DNA of 6,100 bases from JANWXD01 sp037446115 (GTDB lineage: Bacteria > Acidobacteriota > Terriglobia > Bryobacterales > Bryobacteraceae): contig JBBIJF010000058.1 of assembly GCA_037446115.1 (NCBI GenBank), positions 1 to 6,100 on the forward strand, given 5' to 3'. The notes under the pieces are model-generated. The model had not been told where the DNA came from and did no database searches. It saw nothing but the letters and a program-made list of their open reading frames with translations. The position numbers and the translations under genes were made by a program. Below, piece by piece: positions 1 through 5,958 of the stretch (its first letter is position 1; the number at the start of each line of letters is the position of its first letter).

Positions 1-843
1 CGGGTTTCGCTCCAGTGCCGCGCTCAAGAAATGATCGCCCGGCAAAAAGAGCACCACCATCTCCGGAGCAGGTTGCAACTGGCTCCAGTACTGTTTGCTG
101 GCCAGTTGCTCCACATGCCGGCTCACCTGCTGGCTGTGGCGCAGGAGCGCTTCGTTCCGCCGAGCCTCGTCCGGTGCTTCCATCGCCTCCAGATACGCCG
201 CGAGGGGAACCTTCGCGTCCACCGCCAGCGTGCGCCCGCCGGCCAGCCGCACAATCATGTCCGGACGCCTCCGCCCGTCGCCGGCCCCGTAAGTCTCCTG
301 CTCGACGAAGTCACAGTATTCGACCATCCCGGCAAGTTCCGCAACGCGCCGGAGCGTGATCTCCCCCCAGCGCCCCCGCGCCTGCGGGCTGCGCAGCGCC
401 GAAGCCAGAGCCGCCGTCTCGCGCGACAGCCGTTGCACCTGCTCGCGCAGACTGCCGAATTCCTGCTCCCGCGCGCGCTCGAGCTCCCGCACCTGGGACT
501 CCATCCGCTCCAGCATGGCCGCCAGCGGCTCGACGACCCCCTTCATGGCAGTGTGGCGCTCCGCCAGATCCCCCGCGATTTGCGCCCGCACCGTCTCCAG
601 CGCACTCTTGGCCACCTCGAGAAACGTGCTCTGGCTGGAACGCAGGGCCGCGTCCGCCAGCGCCTGGAACTTCTGGCCCATCTCGTGGGCGGCGGTTTCG
701 GCGGCCGCCAGGCGGGCCTCCGCGACCTGCCGGGCGGCCTGCTCCTTTACCAGCCGCCCTCGCAGGTACAGCCACACCAGCAACCCGCCCAGGACCGCGC
801 CCGCCGCCCAAGCCGTGATCCACGCGCCAAAAGGATCCTCCAT
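1..843 (-). CDS. rmuC: DNA recombination protein RmuC, N-terminal 281 residues (runs off left edge)
   Basis: The reading frame is open from ATG at 843 to the window edge, so the C-terminus is missing; E. coli RmuC is about 475 residues. In the family, RmuC is a membrane-anchored, coiled-coil protein with a PD-(D/E)XK-like nuclease core that limits rearrangement at inverted repeats. Visible parts in order: a hydrophobic anchor at residues 7-27; a long Ala/Glu/Arg-rich coiled-coil segment at about 30-150; the family signature SPQARGRWGEITLRRVAEL at 152-170; a nuclease-like core with RPDMIV (194-199) and LAVDAKVPL (206-214), where D209 and K211 fit the catalytic DxK; and MVVLFLPGDHFLSAALE at 262-278. 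The start is supported by AAAGGTGG 7 nt upstream. It lies 57 bp downstream of the PAP2 gene in the same direction, so shared transcription is possible. Identity is secure; biochemical activity is family knowledge. Confidence 0.95.
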   Translation of the reverse strand, partial: MEDPFGAWITAWAAGAVLGGLLVWLYLRGRLVKEQAARQVAEARLAAAETAAHEMGQKFQALADAALRSSQSTFLEVAKSALETVRAQIAGDLAERHTAMKGVVEPLAAMLERMESQVRELERAREQEFGSLREQVQRLSRETAALASALRSPQARGRWGEITLRRVAELAGMVEYCDFVEQETYGAGDGRRRPDMIVRLAGGRTLAVDAKVPLAAYLEAMEAPDEARRNEALLRHSQQVSRHVEQLASKQYWSQLQPAPEMVVLFLPGDHFLSAALERNP

Positions 844-900
844 CGCACACCCACCTTTCACCCTACACTCCCGGCCGCCGCAAACGCCCTCGGAAAGCCG

Positions 901-1419
901 CTAGCTGAGCATTCGCCACGCAGCGTAACCCAGCACGGCCCCGAGCGCCGAGCCCGCCACGACGTCGCTCAGAAAATGCATGCCCAGGAAGATCCGCGAG
1001 GCAGCCACGCTCGCCGCGCACAACAACAGCACCGGCGCCGCCGCCGGATAAGCCAGCCCCAACGACACCGCCACCGCGAACGCCGTGATCGAGTGCCCCG
1101 AAGGAAACGAGAACCGGTCCGGAGGCAGCAGCGTAGACCACGCATGCGGCGCCAGCGCGCACGGCCGCGGCCTCCCGATGAGGCGCTTGAGGCCCGCAAA
1201 CAGCAGAATCCCCGCCCCCGCCGCCAGTCCCGCCGCCCCCGCCGCCGCCCAGCGCTGCGGTCCCCCGAACAGCAGCACCACTGCCCCGGCTGCATACCAC
1301 AGCCAGCCGTCGCCGGCGCGCGTCGCCCCCACCATCCACCACCGGAACCAGCGCGGCGGCTCCCAGTCGTGCACGCGCCGCATCAGACCGTGATCACCCG
1401 CCGTAATGAACTTCCACAT
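901..1419 (-). CDS. PAP2-family membrane phosphatase
   Basis: This 172-residue protein is a small PAP2 (type 2 phosphatidic acid phosphatase) membrane enzyme. All three family motifs are present: KX6RP (K78 to R85-P86), PSGH (106-109) and SRX5HX3D (S141, R142, H148, D152), so H109 and H148 can form the phospho-histidine/acid-base pair. Hydrophobic segments lie at about 40-52, 57-76, 110-121, 124-138 and 151-168, consistent with an integral membrane protein with its active site at the membrane face. The family hydrolyses phosphatidic acid, undecaprenyl pyrophosphate or related lipid phosphates; the sequence does not say which. The N-terminal pattern (GDHGLMRRVHDWEPPRW) matches the usual start of short bacterial PAP2 proteins and supports ATG 1419. 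The only purine-rich ribosome site, AAAGGG, is 13 nt upstream, which is far. It is divergent from the glycosyltransferase gene and upstream of rmuC. Confidence 0.95.
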   Translation of the reverse strand: MWKFITAGDHGLMRRVHDWEPPRWFRWWMVGATRAGDGWLWYAAGAVVLLFGGPQRWAAAGAAGLAAGAGILLFAGLKRLIGRPRPCALAPHAWSTLLPPDRFSFPSGHSITAFAVAVSLGLAYPAAAPVLLLCAASVAASRIFLGMHFLSDVVAGSALGAVLGYAAWRMLS

Positions 1420-1485
1420 CCGGAACCGTTTTCCCTTTCAGTCTACGAAACCCCCGTTGCAGCCATATGAAACAATCAACTCGGG
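1420..1485. promoter_or_regulatory. Divergent intergenic region between PAP2 and glycosyltransferase genes
   Basis: These 66 bp separate two divergently transcribed genes and should hold both promoters and both translation signals. It is the most A/T-rich stretch of the left half. I see no convincing -35/-10 pair on either strand. The nearest -10-like hexamers are TATGAA at 1466-1471 (plus strand) and TAGACT near 1440 (minus strand), each a four-of-six match without a good partner. Confidence 0.35.
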
Positions 1486-2622
1486 GTGGAGAAACTGGAC
1501 TTCATCTTCTTCGACGCCGGCGGCGGTCACCGTGCCGCAGCCACGGCGCTTGACCTCGTCATCGCCCGGCAAGGCCGGCCGTGGGACGTCCGCCTCGTCA
1601 ACCTCCAGGAGCTCCTCGACCCGCTCGACCTGGCGCGCAAGTGGTTCGGCACCCGCCTCCAGGACGTTTACAATCTGTTTCTCAAAAAACGCTGGACGCT
1701 CGGCTCGCCCCAGCTCCTCCGCCTGCTGCAAGCCCTCGTCCGCCTGTACCACCGCCAGGAAGTCTCCCTGCTTGAGCAGTACTGGCAGACCCGCAGGCCC
1801 GATCTGGTCGTCTCCTTCGTCCCCCACTTCAACCGCGCCCTCTGCGAAAGCCTCGCCCGCGCCTGCCCCGCCGCACCCTTCGTCACCGTCCTTACCGACC
1901 TTGCCGACTATCCCCCCCATTTCTGGATCGAGCGCCAGCGCCAATACCTCGTCTGCGGGACCGACAAAGCCGTGGTTCAGGCCTTGGCCATGGGACACTC
2001 CCGCGAGCGCGTCTTCCGCGTCTCGGGGATGATCCTGCACCCGCGCTTCTACGAGCCCGTCACCGCCGAGCGCGAATCGGAACGGCGCAAGCTCGGCCTG
2101 GATCCTTCCCTGCCCACCGGCCTGCTCCTGTTCGGCGGCCAGGGATCGCCCGTCATGGCGGAGATCGTGCACCGCCTGGATCGCTCCGGTCTCGACCTCC
2201 AGCTGGTGGCCATCTGCGGCCGCAATGACCGCCTGCGCCGCCGCCTCGCCGCCCTCAAAACCCGCCTTCCCGTCTCCGTCGAAGGCTTCACCGACCAGAT
2301 CCCCTACTACATGCATCTGTCCGACTTCTTCATCGGCAAACCTGGCCCGGGCAGCATCAGCGAAGCCCTCGCCATGCGGCTCCCCGTCATCGTCGAACGC
2401 AACGCCTGGACCCTCCCCCAGGAGCGCTACAACGCCGATTGGATCCTCGAGCACGGCGTCGGAATCGTCCTCTCCAGTTTCCGGCGCATCACAGCCGCCG
2501 TGGCCGAGCTGCTCCAGCCGGGCAGGCTGGCCGAGTTCCGCGCCCGCGCCGCCGCCCTCCGCAACCGCGCCGTCTTTGAAATCCCCGACATCCTCGCCCG
2601 AATTCTCGCCGCCGGCCCCTGA
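1486..2622 (+). CDS. GT28 / MGDG-synthase-like glycosyltransferase (probable diacylglycerol glycosyltransferase)
   Basis: This 378-residue cytosolic or membrane-peripheral GT-B glycosyltransferase belongs to the MurG/MGDG synthase/UgtP group, which transfers a sugar from a nucleotide donor to a lipid acceptor. The N-terminal acceptor domain opens with DAGGGHRAAA (10-19), equivalent to the TGGGH motif of plant and bacterial MGDG synthases, with H15 as the likely catalytic base. The C-terminal donor domain has LLLFGGQGSP (213-222), GKPGPGSISEAL (284-295) and PQERYNADWI (311-320), all placed as in the family. There is no signal peptide. The start is GTG: an in-frame TGA lies at 1468-1470, no ATG lies between, and the next internal Met (M169) would remove the GGGH motif. 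No Shine-Dalgarno sequence precedes the GTG, so initiation may be weak or leaderless. Donor and acceptor are inferred; MurG itself is less likely because the N-terminus is of the MGDG type. Confidence 0.87.
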   Translation: MEKLDFIFFDAGGGHRAAATALDLVIARQGRPWDVRLVNLQELLDPLDLARKWFGTRLQDVYNLFLKKRWTLGSPQLLRLLQALVRLYHRQEVSLLEQYWQTRRPDLVVSFVPHFNRALCESLARACPAAPFVTVLTDLADYPPHFWIERQRQYLVCGTDKAVVQALAMGHSRERVFRVSGMILHPRFYEPVTAERESERRKLGLDPSLPTGLLLFGGQGSPVMAEIVHRLDRSGLDLQLVAICGRNDRLRRRLAALKTRLPVSVEGFTDQIPYYMHLSDFFIGKPGPGSISEALAMRLPVIVERNAWTLPQERYNADWILEHGVGIVLSSFRRITAAVAELLQPGRLAEFRARAAALRNRAVFEIPDILARILAAGP

Positions 2623-2624
2623 CG

Positions 2625-2630
2625 TATCAT
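2625..2630 (+). promoter_or_regulatory. Possible -10 element for the esterase gene
   Basis: TATCAT (five of six matches to TATAAT) begins two bases after the glycosyltransferase stop codon and 20 nt before the esterase ATG. No recognisable -35 hexamer lies 16-18 bp upstream, where the sequence is still coding. The esterase gene may have its own promoter here or may simply be read through from the glycosyltransferase gene. Confidence 0.25.
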
Positions 2631-2650
2631 GGACAACCGAGGCTCTCGCG

Positions 2651-4645
2651 ATGCGCACCCTGGCTTGGATGCTGCTCTGTTCGGCGGTCGCCCTCCCGCA
2701 AACCGAGGACGCACAATCACGGCTCACCGCCTGGATGGACCGCCTGGCGCAGCAAGCCTTGGACCGCCGCGCCGCCCAGGTCGCCGCCGTGCGCACCGTC
2801 GAGGAGGCCGAGCGGCGCAAGCAGCTCGTCCGCGACAAGATCCTCGAACTGCTCGGCGGGCTGCCGGACTACACCGGGCCCCTGAATGCGCGCGTCACAG
2901 GAAAAATCGAAAGGCCCTCCTACGTCATCGAAAAAGTCATCTTTGAAAGCCTCCCCCGCTTTTACGTCACGGCCAACCTCTACCGGCCCGCCGCGCCCGG
3001 CAAGTATCCCGGCATCCTTCTCCCCCTCGGCCACTGGGAGCAGGGCAAACCCGCCGTGCAGCGCATCGCCGCCAACCTGGCTCTGAAGGGCTTCGTCGTC
3101 CTCGCCTACGATCCCATCGGCCAGGGCGAGCGCCTGGTGGCCTACGACCGCCGCCTCGGACGCTCTCTCGCCGGCGGCGCCACCGAGCAGCACTTCATGG
3201 CCGGAGCGCAAAGCCTGCTCGCCGGAGAAAGCTTCGCCCGCTACCGTATCTGGGACGGCATGCGCGCCCTCGACTACTTAGTAAGTCGCCCCGAAGTGGA
3301 CCCGGAGCGCATCGGCTGCACCGGCTGCTCCGGAGGCGGCACGCTCACAACCTATATCTCCGCCCTCGACCCGCGCGTCAAAGTGGCCGCGCCGGCTTGT
3401 TACATGACCTCCTTCCGCGTGCTTTTCTCCGGGCCGGTCGGTGACTCCGAACAGAGCCTGCCCAATTTTCTTTCCTCCGGACTCGACCAGACCGACTACA
3501 TCCAGCTCTTCGCCCCCAAACCCTGGCTGATTGCCTCCACCATCGAGGATTTCTTCCCGCTCGAAGGAGCGCGCCAGATCTACGAGGAGGCCCGCCGCTG
3601 GTACCGCATCTACGGCGCCGAAGACCGCATCCGCTGGGTGGTCGGGCCCGGAACGCACGGCACGCCCCTCGAGGTCAGGGAAGCCATCTATGAGTGGATG
3701 ATCCGCTGGCTCAAAAATGGCGAAGCCGACTTCCGCGAACAGCCGGTCGAAACCCTCGCCGACCACCTGCTGTTTGCGTCTAAATCGGGTCAGGTCTCCG
3801 AAGAAGGCAGCCGCGAGATCCACGAAATCATCCTGGAGCGCTTCCAGAGTCGCCGCACCGCCGGCGAACTCAACGTCAAGGAACTGCTCGACTACTTGCG
3901 CAGCTTGATGAATCCCGTTCGGGAAACTCCGCTCGAAATCAAAACCGGCGAGATCCTTCCCTCCGCCGACTACACCACGCAACCCGTAACCTTCGAAACC
4001 GAACCCGGACTGGAAATCACCGGGACGCTGCTCGTGCCCCGCACGGCCGGCCGCAAGCCCGCCGTCCTCAGCGTCGAAACCGGCGCCGGGCCGTCCCCGC
4101 TGGCGCGGCGTCTGGCGGCAAGAGGCGCTGTCGTACTCGCCCTCACGCCCCGGGGGCTGCCCCGCCCCGACGACCGCGGGCGCCTTTCCGGCGACTGGCT
4201 CATGAACACCCGCGCCTGGCTGATCGGCCGCAATCTGCCCGGCATGCGCGCCTACGACATCCGCCGCGGCGTGGAGTTGCTCGCTTCACGGCTGGACGTA
4301 GACCCGGTTGCCATCCGGGGCGTGGCGCGCGGCGAAGCCGGAGTCTGGCTGCTGATGGCTGCGGCCCTCGATCAGCGCCTGGTGCGCATCTGGCTCGAGC
4401 GTACCCCTCACAGCCTCCGCGCCGCCCTCGAGCAGCCGCTCCACCGCAACCTGCACGCCGCCGTCATGCCCGGCTTCTGCCTCCGCTGGGATCTGGCCGA
4501 CCTCGTCAAGGCCATCGAGCCGCGCCAGGTCATCTGGACCGACCCCACCGACTGGATGGGCCGCGTCGTTCCCGCCGGCGACCGCTTCCGCTACCGCGGC
4601 TTTGAAGAGCCCGACGAACCGCTGCTCGCCGCGCTGCTTCAGTAA
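2651..4645 (+). CDS. Exported two-domain alpha/beta hydrolase, acetylxylan-esterase-like
   Basis: This is a 664-residue protein. A short signal peptide (Arg2, hydrophobic 4-14, AVA site at 12-14) suggests export. A helical lead (20-70) is followed by a conserved beta-rich entry (75-112) and the first alpha/beta-hydrolase domain (about 115-355). Its catalytic parts are visible: nucleophile S227 in GCSGGG, D300 in IEDFFPLEG as likely acid, and H336 in GPGTHGTP. This layout resembles acetylxylan-esterase/dienelactone-hydrolase-like proteins, so hydrolysis of acyl esters on a carbohydrate or small molecule is likely; the substrate is unknown. A second, similar fold (about 440-640) repeats the pre-nucleophile pattern (YDIRRGVELLASRLDVDP, 535-552), but G561 stands where Ser should be. 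The frame is open far upstream, inside the glycosyltransferase gene. ATG 2651 is chosen because the signal peptide follows it and GAGG lies 8 nt upstream. It is 28 bp after the glycosyltransferase stop. Confidence 0.82.
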   Translation: MRTLAWMLLCSAVALPQTEDAQSRLTAWMDRLAQQALDRRAAQVAAVRTVEEAERRKQLVRDKILELLGGLPDYTGPLNARVTGKIERPSYVIEKVIFESLPRFYVTANLYRPAAPGKYPGILLPLGHWEQGKPAVQRIAANLALKGFVVLAYDPIGQGERLVAYDRRLGRSLAGGATEQHFMAGAQSLLAGESFARYRIWDGMRALDYLVSRPEVDPERIGCTGCSGGGTLTTYISALDPRVKVAAPACYMTSFRVLFSGPVGDSEQSLPNFLSSGLDQTDYIQLFAPKPWLIASTIEDFFPLEGARQIYEEARRWYRIYGAEDRIRWVVGPGTHGTPLEVREAIYEWMIRWLKNGEADFREQPVETLADHLLFASKSGQVSEEGSREIHEIILERFQSRRTAGELNVKELLDYLRSLMNPVRETPLEIKTGEILPSADYTTQPVTFETEPGLEITGTLLVPRTAGRKPAVLSVETGAGPSPLARRLAARGAVVLALTPRGLPRPDDRGRLSGDWLMNTRAWLIGRNLPGMRAYDIRRGVELLASRLDVDPVAIRGVARGEAGVWLLMAAALDQRLVRIWLERTPHSLRAALEQPLHRNLHAAVMPGFCLRWDLADLVKAIEPRQVIWTDPTDWMGRVVPAGDRFRYRGFEEPDEPLLAALLQ

Positions 4646-4685
4646 GCCGCCACGCTCGCCGGCATTGGTATCCTTGCCCGTTGAA

Positions 4686-4699
4686 GCGCCCCTTGGCGC
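4686..4699 (+). other. Small hairpin upstream of the PIG-L ribosome binding site
   Basis: GCGCC (4686-4690) and GGCGC (4695-4699) form a perfect five-base-pair GC stem with the four-base loop CCTT. It ends four bases before AAGGAG. No T-run follows, so it is not a standard terminator. It may shape the 5' leader of the PIG-L gene, or be chance in GC-rich DNA. Confidence 0.3.
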
Positions 4700-4702
4700 G
4701 GA

Positions 4703-4708
4703 AAGGAG
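4703..4708 (+). promoter_or_regulatory. Ribosome binding site that sets the PIG-L start
   Basis: AAGGAG lies 11 nt before ATG 4720. An in-frame TTG at 4681 lies upstream of this site, would place a hairpin and the Shine-Dalgarno inside the coding region, and would put a basic, polar extension ahead of the signal sequence. ATG 4720 is therefore preferred. Confidence 0.75.
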
Positions 4709-4719
4709 ATCAACAGACG

Positions 4720-5667
4720 ATGCGCGCACAAACCGGATGGTTCCTTGTCGCCGTGAGCGGCGCCGCCCTCACCGGCTTCCTCGCAGGTTCCTTACGCCCT
4801 CAGGCCGCCGCGGTCAAAGCCGCAGCGCCGGCCTCCGTGCAGGCCCCGGCGGACGGCAAACTCCGCATCATCATCTTCGGCGCCCACCCGGATGATGCCG
4901 AGTACCGCGGCGCGGGCGTCGCTCTGAAGTGGGCCCGTCTCGGCCACCATGTCAAGTTTGTCTCGACCACCAACGGCGATATCGGGCACTGGCAGATGGC
5001 CGGCGGACCGCTGGCCCAGCGCCGCACGCGCGAGGTCCAGGAGGTGGCCCGCCGCCTCGGCGTTACGACACAGGTGCTCGACATTCACGACGGCGAAATC
5101 ATGCCCACGCTGGAAAACCGCCGCATCATCACGCGCCTCATCCGCGAGTGGAACGCCGATGTCGTCATCACCAATCGCCCGTGGGACTACCACCCGGATC
5201 ACCGCTACACCTCGATTCTCGTCCAGGATTCGGCCTATATGGTCACCGTCCCCTTCTTTTGCCCGGACACGCCGCCGCTCAAGCGCAACCCCGTGTATTT
5301 CTACACTCCGGACCGTTTCGAGAAGCCCGTGCCGTTCCATGCCGATGTCGCTGTCTCGATTGACGATGTGATCGAGCCCACACTGGACGCGCTGCTGGTG
5401 ATGGAGTCGCAGATCCACGAGGGCGGCGCCAACGGCCACGCGGGTCTTTATCCCGCCGACCAAGCCGGCCGCAAGCGCCGTCACGAGGAGGTACGCAAGA
5501 ACCTGGCGGCACGCTACGCCGGCTACGCCGACCGCTACCGCGACGCCCTCATCGCCCGCTACGGCCAAGCCCGCGGCGCCCAGATCCGCTACGCCCAGGC
5601 CTTCGAGCTGTGCGAATACGGCCGCCGCCCGAGCAAAGAAGAGCTCCAGCAGATTTTCCCGTTCTAG
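4720..5667 (+). CDS. Exported PIG-L / LmbE-like zinc de-N-acetylase
   Basis: This 315-residue protein belongs to the PIG-L (LmbE-like) family, which removes acetyl groups from N-acetylglucosaminyl lipids, sugar thiols and related amides using a bound metal. The metal site is complete: AHPDDAE at 55-61 (H56 and D59 ligands, D58 likely base) and HPDH at 158-161 (H161 third ligand). Between them are the family segments TTNGDIGHWQ (83-92) and RRTREVQEVARRLG (101-114). The N-terminus has a hydrophobic stretch at 7-25 followed by an Ala/Pro-rich linker to about 46, so the enzyme is secreted or held at the outer face of the inner membrane, unlike the cytosolic MshB or BshB enzymes. The C-terminal part (about 225-315), with EGGANGHAGLYPADQAGR at 234-251, is Arg/Tyr-rich; I do not recognise it as a separate domain. 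Substrate unknown. It is 74 bp downstream of the esterase gene, same strand. Confidence 0.93.
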   Translation: MRAQTGWFLVAVSGAALTGFLAGSLRPQAAAVKAAAPASVQAPADGKLRIIIFGAHPDDAEYRGAGVALKWARLGHHVKFVSTTNGDIGHWQMAGGPLAQRRTREVQEVARRLGVTTQVLDIHDGEIMPTLENRRIITRLIREWNADVVITNRPWDYHPDHRYTSILVQDSAYMVTVPFFCPDTPPLKRNPVYFYTPDRFEKPVPFHADVAVSIDDVIEPTLDALLVMESQIHEGGANGHAGLYPADQAGRKRRHEEVRKNLAARYAGYADRYRDALIARYGQARGAQIRYAQAFELCEYGRRPSKEELQQIFPF

Positions 5668-5670
5668 GCC

Positions 5671-5714
5671 GGGCTTGCGGGCAGCGGGCGCCTGAGAGCT
5701 GCTCTAACAAGCCC
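5671..5714 (+). terminator. Candidate transcription end structure after the PIG-L gene
   Basis: A seven-base-pair outer stem (GGGCTTG with CAAGCCC) encloses a five-base-pair inner stem (GCAGC with GCTGC), starting four bases after the stop codon. No T-run follows directly; the first one is at 5759-5764. It could be a Rho-dependent or poorly efficient end, or merely protect the 3' end of the mRNA. Confidence 0.3.
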
Positions 5715-5887
5715 TCCGCCTGCCCTCTGCCAACTTCAAGCGCAGTGTGTCACGCCACTTTTTTCCCTTTTCCACCTCTTTCCTCTCTCCCCACCCTTGG
5801 ACCATTCACCGGCTTCAGTTGCTCGCATCTAACGCCTTATCAGTGGATTACGTAAGCCCGCCGCCCGCTTCCCCCTCCGGCCCCCGC

Positions 5888-5893
5888 TATACT
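5888..5893 (+). promoter_or_regulatory. Likely -10 promoter element of the right-edge gene
   Basis: TATACT matches TATAAT at five of six positions and stands out in otherwise C-rich DNA. The bases 16-18 bp upstream (around 5864-5871) are C-rich with no good -35 match. Transcription would begin near 5900, giving a leader of about 60 nt. Confidence 0.45.
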
Positions 5894-5899
5894 CCCTCC

Positions 5900-5918
5900 G
5901 GGAGCCCCTCGAGCTCCC
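5900..5918 (+). other. Inverted repeat in the leader of the right-edge gene
   Basis: GGGAGC (5900-5905) and GCTCCC (5913-5918) form a six-base-pair stem with a seven-base loop. GGGAG can alternatively pair with CTCCC at 5892-5896 in the DNA or in read-through RNA. If transcription begins about seven bases after TATACT, the hairpin would sit at the extreme 5' end of the mRNA. Confidence 0.4.
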
Positions 5919-5943
5919 TCACGAAACTTCACTTCAATTTCCA

Positions 5944-5949
5944 AAGGAG
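5944..5949 (+). promoter_or_regulatory. Ribosome binding site of the right-edge gene
   Basis: AAGGAG lies 9 nt before ATG 5959, a near-ideal spacing, and is the best Shine-Dalgarno in the window. It confirms the start of a gene that is otherwise seen only in part. Confidence 0.8.
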
Positions 5950-5958
5950 ATTCACCCC

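Larger units (their letters stand above)
5668..5958. other. Intergenic region with weak terminator-like repeats and a pyrimidine tract
   Basis: I see no credible gene in these 291 bp. Just after the PIG-L stop, GGGCTTG (5671-5677) can pair with CAAGCCC (5708-5714), with GCAGC (5681-5685) and GCTGC (5698-5702) nested inside. Further on, AGTG (5744-5747) and CACT (5756-5759) flank eight bases and run into six T's (5759-5764). Positions 5758-5798 are 39 pyrimidines with only two A's before the first G's. The last 80 bp hold the promoter and leader of the next gene. Confidence 0.6.

Noticed and set aside
311..850. A 179-codon minus-strand frame starting 7 bp upstream of the rmuC ATG
   Set aside because: It is a shifted reading of the rmuC region, Gly/Ala/Arg-rich; the in-phase rmuC frame carries all the family motifs.
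1201..1260. Repeated CCGCC units resembling a tandem repeat
   Set aside because: They encode Ala/Gly-rich membrane segments of the PAP2 protein and have no regular period.
31..1470. A 479-codon plus-strand open frame
   Set aside because: It lies antisense to rmuC and PAP2, whose conserved motifs are certain. Its translation is Arg/Pro/His-rich with no recognisable domain, as expected from the complement of GC-rich coding DNA.
2225..2650. Upstream extension of the esterase frame by 142 codons
   Set aside because: It overlaps the donor domain of the glycosyltransferase gene, is Ser/Pro/Ala-rich without structure, and would bury the signal peptide that begins at 2651.
1438..2838. A 466-codon minus-strand open frame
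   Set aside because: It is antisense to the glycosyltransferase gene and the start of the esterase gene, and its Gly/Ala/Glu/Asp-rich translation shows no family motif. It reflects codon bias on the other strand.
4286..5568. Minus-strand frames opposite the esterase end and the PIG-L gene (4286-4729 and 4792-5568)
   Set aside because: They are shadows of strongly supported plus-strand genes and show low-complexity Ala/Gly/Val/Asp composition.
5610..5855. An 81-codon plus-strand frame crossing the PIG-L stop
   Set aside because: It starts inside the PIG-L gene with no ribosome site, and its end is a Pro/Ser/Leu-rich reading of the pyrimidine tract.
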